From contig NZ_JBHLUN010000008.1 in assembly GCF_042433915.1 (NCBI RefSeq), forward strand, positions 186,001-250,000: DNA of 64,000 nt. The letters are read 5' to 3'. The position numbers and the translations under genes are program-made. Within the stretch, counting starts at the first letter, position 1, and every line of letters begins with the position of its first letter. The notes under the pieces were generated by a model. The model was not told the DNA's origin, ran no database searches, and saw only the letters and a list, made by a program, of their open reading frames with translations. This stretch comes from Roseomonas elaeocarpi (lineage in GTDB: Bacteria; Pseudomonadota; Alphaproteobacteria; Acetobacterales; Acetobacteraceae). Of this stretch, positions 60,742-64,000 are shown in pieces.

Positions 60742-61614
60742 TCAGCCGGCGAGGTGCGGGCGGCGTAACAGGCGCGGCAGCAGCCCGTCCACCGGCCCGG
60801 CCAGCACCGAGAACGACCAGAGCAGCCCGGCGGCGAGAACGATCGCGGGGCCGGTCGGGATGTCGAGGTGATAGGAGGCCAGCAGCCCCGCGACGGAGGC
60901 CAGGACTGCCAGCACGGCGGAGGCGGTGACAAGCCCACCCACCGCCCGCGACCAGTGCCGAGACGCCACGGCCGGCAGCATCATCAGCCCCACCGCCATC
61001 AGCGTGCCGAGCGCCTGAAAGGCCGCCAGCACGTTGAGCACCACGAGGCTCAGGAACAGCAGGTGCCAGGCGCCACCCCGCGCGCCCTGGGCCGCGGCGA
61101 ACTGCGGGTCGAAGCATTCCAGCACCAGCGGCCGCCAGGCGGGCGCCAGGGCCAGCAGCGTCACCGTGGCGACGCCCGCCATCAGCAGCAGCGCCGGATC
61201 GTCCACGCCCAGCACGCTGCCGAACAGCAGGTGCGTCAGGTCCACCGCCCCGCCGCGCACCGACACCATCGCCACGCCCAGCGCCAGCGCCACGAGGTAG
61301 AGCGCGGCCAGCGTCGCGTCCTCGCGCCCGCCGGTGGCCCGCGACAGTGCGCCGGCGCCGAGCGACACGGCGAGCCCCGCCACGAGGCCGCCGAGCGACA
61401 TTGCCGTGACCGAAAGCCCGGCGATCCAGAAGCCGGCGGCGATGCCGGGCAGGATGCCATGCGCCAGCACGTCGGCCGACAGGCTCATCCGCCGCAGCAT
61501 CAGGAACACGCCGAGCGGCGGGGCGGCGAGGCTCAGCGCCAGGCAGCCGATCAGGGCCCGGCGCATGAAGCCGAATTCAAGAAAGGGGGCGAGCAGCAGG
61601 TCGTGCGCCGTCAT
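60742..61614 (-). CDS. Metal ABC transporter permease (ZnuB/TroC family)
   Basis: A 290-residue inner-membrane permease of the ABC-3 family with about eight or nine helices. Family text: GVFLMLRRMSLSADVLAHGILPGIAAGF, AVDLTHLLFGSVLGV, and NVLAAFQALGTLMAVGLMMLPAVASRHW. ATG at 61614 overlapping the preceding acetyltransferase stop (ATGA). With the ATPase it would import Zn2+ or Mn2+; zinc is favoured by the upstream Zur-like box. The periplasmic binding protein gene is not in the window. Confidence 0.93.
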   Translation of the reverse strand: MTAHDLLLAPFLEFGFMRRALIGCLALSLAAPPLGVFLMLRRMSLSADVLAHGILPGIAAGFWIAGLSVTAMSLGGLVAGLAVSLGAGALSRATGGREDATLAALYLVALALGVAMVSVRGGAVDLTHLLFGSVLGVDDPALLLMAGVATVTLLALAPAWRPLVLECFDPQFAAAQGARGGAWHLLFLSLVVLNVLAAFQALGTLMAVGLMMLPAVASRHWSRAVGGLVTASAVLAVLASVAGLLASYHLDIPTGPAIVLAAGLLWSFSVLAGPVDGLLPRLLRRPHLAG

Positions 61615-62146
61615 GCCAGGACCTTCCCCGGCGCGAGGAGGCGGAAGCGGAGCATCGGCATGTCCAGGATGGTTGTTTCGCCCAGCGGCGCCATGCCGAG
61701 GCGGCGCACGACGCCGAGCGAGGCCTCGTTGCGCGGCATGACGAAGGCATCCAACTGCGCAAGGCCCAGGGTCGCGAAACCCCAGCGGCACGCTGCTTCC
61801 GCCGCCTCGGTGGCGTAGCCCTGCCGGCGATGGTGTCGGTGGATCATCCACATCACTTCCGTGGTGCCGCCCTCGAAAGGCAGCCAGCGAAGGCCGGCGG
61901 CCCCCAGGAAGCAGCCATCCCCGCGACGCTCGACGGCCCAGGGCGCGTAGCCCGGGTGCCCTTCTTCCCAGGCACGGCCCCAGAGCGAGGCCAGCGACCC
62001 GGCCTCGGCCGAGGCGCGCTCCGGCGCCGCGGCCGCCTCGCCGCCGGCCATGAAGCGCATCGTCGCGGGATCGGCGCGGAGATCGGCCAGCGCCGCGACG
62101 TCAGCGGCCCGGAACGGGCGCAGCCGCAACCGCGCGGTGTGGAGGA

Positions 62147-62150
<4 letters not shown>
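61611..62150 (-). CDS. GNAT family N-acetyltransferase (RimJ/RimL-like)
   Basis: A 179-residue GNAT enzyme of the Acetyltransf_3 type (ILHTARLRLRPFRAADVAAL). The acetyl-CoA loop is HHRRQGYATEAAEAAC, followed by PRNEASLGVVRRLGM. Substrate unknown: ribosomal protein N-terminus or a small molecule. It is embedded in the metal ABC operon with ATGA overlaps on both sides, which links it to metal-responsive expression. Confidence 0.9.
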
Positions 62151-62940
<790 letters not shown>

Positions 62941-62944
<4 letters not shown>

Positions 62945-63057
62945 GCCGCGAAGGCCCAGAACACCCCGACCCACAGCAGCGCCGACAGGAGGGCGGCCAG
63001 GATGAGGCGCGGCACGGCGCCGGTGGACAGCGCGAGCGGGTTAGAAAGGCTGGGCAT
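62941..63057 (-). CDS. 38-residue membrane ORF heading the metal ABC operon
   Basis: A very short ORF with one transmembrane helix (LILAALLSALLWVGVFWAF, about 18-36) after a short polar N-terminus (MPSLSNPLALSTGAVPR). I recognise no family. It is coupled to the ATPase gene by ATGA overlap and its start is the first codon after the Zur-like box, which argues that it is really translated. It could be a transporter accessory peptide or a leader for translational coupling. Confidence 0.6.
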
Positions 63058-63060
63058 CGC

Positions 63061-63076
63061 GTTACGACATAACATT
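63061..63076 (-). promoter_or_regulatory. Zur-like box and promoter of the metal ABC operon
   Basis: The minus strand reads AATGTTATGTCGTAACG just before the first start codon. GTTA-N5-TAAC arms resemble alphaproteobacterial Zur boxes. A -35-like TTGTCC and a -10-like TATGTC, 16 bp apart, would place transcription start at the ATG, giving a leaderless mRNA with the operator over the -10. Confidence 0.5.
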
Positions 63077-63123
63077 CCCGGCGGTCTGGACAAGCATCCT
63101 CTTGCCCGCCAATTGCGCGCCCG

Positions 63124-64000
63124 ATGCAGGACAGCCCCGCCCCGATCCCTCCGCCCGCCGCCGCTTTCCTGGCTCCGGGCCATCACGAGGAGGCGCTGCG
63201 CAGCAATCTCCGCCGCTATCGCCGCTTCGCCACGGGGCTGCTGGTGGGCATGGCGGGGGTGACGGTGGGCGCCTACGCGCTGCCGCCCGGCTGGTGGACC
63301 GACCTGCTGCAGGCCAGCGCCAAGGCCGGGCTGGTGGGCGGCATCGCCGACTGGTTCGCGGTCACGGCGCTGTTCCGCCACCCGCTCGGCCTGCCGATCC
63401 CGCACACCGCCATCATCCCGCGCCAGAAGGAGCGCCTGGGCGCCGCGCTCGGCCGCTTCGTGGCGGACCACGTCTTCACCGAGCGCGAGGTGGCGCGGGT
63501 GATCGAGCGGCTCGACCTCGCCACCGTGGTGGGCAACGTCCTGGCCGACCCGGACACCACGCGCCCCGCGGCGCAGGCGGTTGCGGCTTCCGTGCCGCGG
63601 CTGTTGTCCAACCTGCAGGAAGGCCGCGCCCAGAAGCTGGTGCTGCGGATCCTGCCGCGCCTGGCGGACGGGCCGGCGGCGACGCGGCTGCTGGCGCAAA
63701 CGCTGCGCACGCTGGTGGAAGGCGGCAAGCACCGCGACGTCTTCGCCCTGGCCCTGGGCGAGGTGCGGGAGATCCTGCGCAACAAGGAGCAGTCGCTGCG
63801 CGACGAGGTCGAGAAGCGCGTGCGCGAGCAGGGCGGCTCGGTGGTCGGCTGGGTGGCCGGCGCCTACCTCGCGCGCCGGGTGGTGGCCTCGGTCAACAGC
63901 GCGCTGGACGAGGCGCTGAACTCCGAGAACGCCGAGAGCGGGCTGCGCGCGGCCTTCGACGAGTGGGTGATGCGCGAGCTCGACCGGCTGGAACACGACC
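63124..64000 (+). CDS. DUF445 membrane-associated protein (3' end outside the window)
   Basis: The visible 292 residues belong to DUF445 (YjiN-like), function unknown. A Pro-rich start is followed by a hydrophobic segment (about 37-56) and the family hallmark KAGLVGGIADWFAVTALFRHPLGLPIPHTAIIP (split near the middle), then a helical, charged region (KEQSLRDEVEKRVREQGGS). The gene is divergent from the metal ABC operon, with a 66-bp shared promoter region. Confidence 0.9.
   Translation, partial: MQDSPAPIPPPAAAFLAPGHHEEALRSNLRRYRRFATGLLVGMAGVTVGAYALPPGWWTDLLQASAKAGLVGGIADWFAVTALFRHPLGLPIPHTAIIPRQKERLGAALGRFVADHVFTEREVARVIERLDLATVVGNVLADPDTTRPAAQAVAASVPRLLSNLQEGRAQKLVLRILPRLADGPAATRLLAQTLRTLVEGGKHRDVFALALGEVREILRNKEQSLRDEVEKRVREQGGSVVGWVAGAYLARRVVASVNSALDEALNSENAESGLRAAFDEWVMRELDRLEHD

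Overview
The window is a gene-dense stretch of GC-rich alphaproteobacterial chromosome, most likely from the Acetobacteraceae (Roseomonas-like). Supporting signs are a ChpT-type phosphotransferase beside CheA, proteobacterial homologues of mitochondrial NDUFA12 and ATP12, ClpS/ClpA beside a phasin, class II ribonucleotide-reductase-like sequence, and a rarA-crcB-rluA-atp12 gene set. The taxon is an inference from gene content; there is no rRNA to anchor it. I see no prophage, insertion sequence or CRISPR array.

Layout. 1-2.3 kb: chemotaxis kinase CheA (its 3' end lies outside the window) and ChpT, minus strand. 2.5-7.5 kb: DUF3553, moaA, a small membrane protein, a PhyH-type dioxygenase, rarA and crcB, plus strand. 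7.5-11.5 kb: a minus-strand block (cytochrome c, secreted GlcG-like protein, exported amidohydrolase, metallo-beta-lactamase-fold hydrolase, AbrB-like regulator) that splits rarA-crcB from rluA-asmA-atp12-acylphosphatase (11.6-16.4 kb). 16.5-23.3 kb: DUF817, DEAD-box helicase, FMN-dependent hydroxy-acid dehydrogenase, nitroreductase, DUF2189 and lipB. 23.4-31.2 kb: tRNA-Leu(GAG), malic enzyme maeB, then a sugar-nucleotide operon (galU, ugd, phosphohexomutase) and a GH1-like protein. 31.5-37.9 kb: DSD1-type PLP enzyme, D,D-carboxypeptidase, phasin, clpS and clpA. 38-42.7 kb: an esterase lipoprotein and a three-gene periplasmic FAD dehydrogenase complex (TAT small subunit, GMC flavoprotein, triheme cytochrome c). 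42.8-49.8 kb: PPK2, a secreted EEP-family protein, a frameshifted nuclease-helicase gene, a DUF482-type acyltransferase, RidA and a protein that looks like a catalytically dead fragment of class II ribonucleotide reductase. 50-51.6 kb: NDUFA12, mlaD, a small conserved protein and DUF2155. 51.7-57.9 kb: miaA-ilvB-ilvN-ilvC (minus), serB and a beta-carbonic anhydrase. 57.9-60.7 kb: sugar aminotransferase and NAD-dependent epimerase, then a frameshifted RidA. 60.7-63.1 kb: a metal (probably zinc) ABC operon led by a 38-residue membrane ORF under a Zur-like box. 63.1 kb to the end: DUF445, truncated.

How the genes work together. The ilv genes form the branched-chain amino-acid core. galU-ugd-phosphohexomutase supplies UDP-glucose, UDP-glucuronate and mannose/glucose-1-phosphate for surface polysaccharide. 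The FAD dehydrogenase complex oxidises a sugar or polyol in the periplasm and passes electrons to the respiratory chain, as is typical of acetic-acid-type bacteria. Phasin and its putative PhaR sites point to polyhydroxyalkanoate storage.

Most notable observations: (1) the ribonucleotide-reductase-like pseudoenzyme; (2) two frameshifted genes, one in a seven-G run; (3) an AbrB-like gene whose promoter carries an 18-bp palindrome exactly in the -35/-10 spacer plus four 8-bp direct repeats, with a second copy of the palindrome core upstream of the neighbouring hydrolase; (4) a Zur-like box on an apparently leaderless promoter in front of an uncharacterised 38-residue membrane ORF coupled to the ABC transporter; (5) PhaR-type dyads at the phasin promoter and a matching 13-mer before the carbonic anhydrase.
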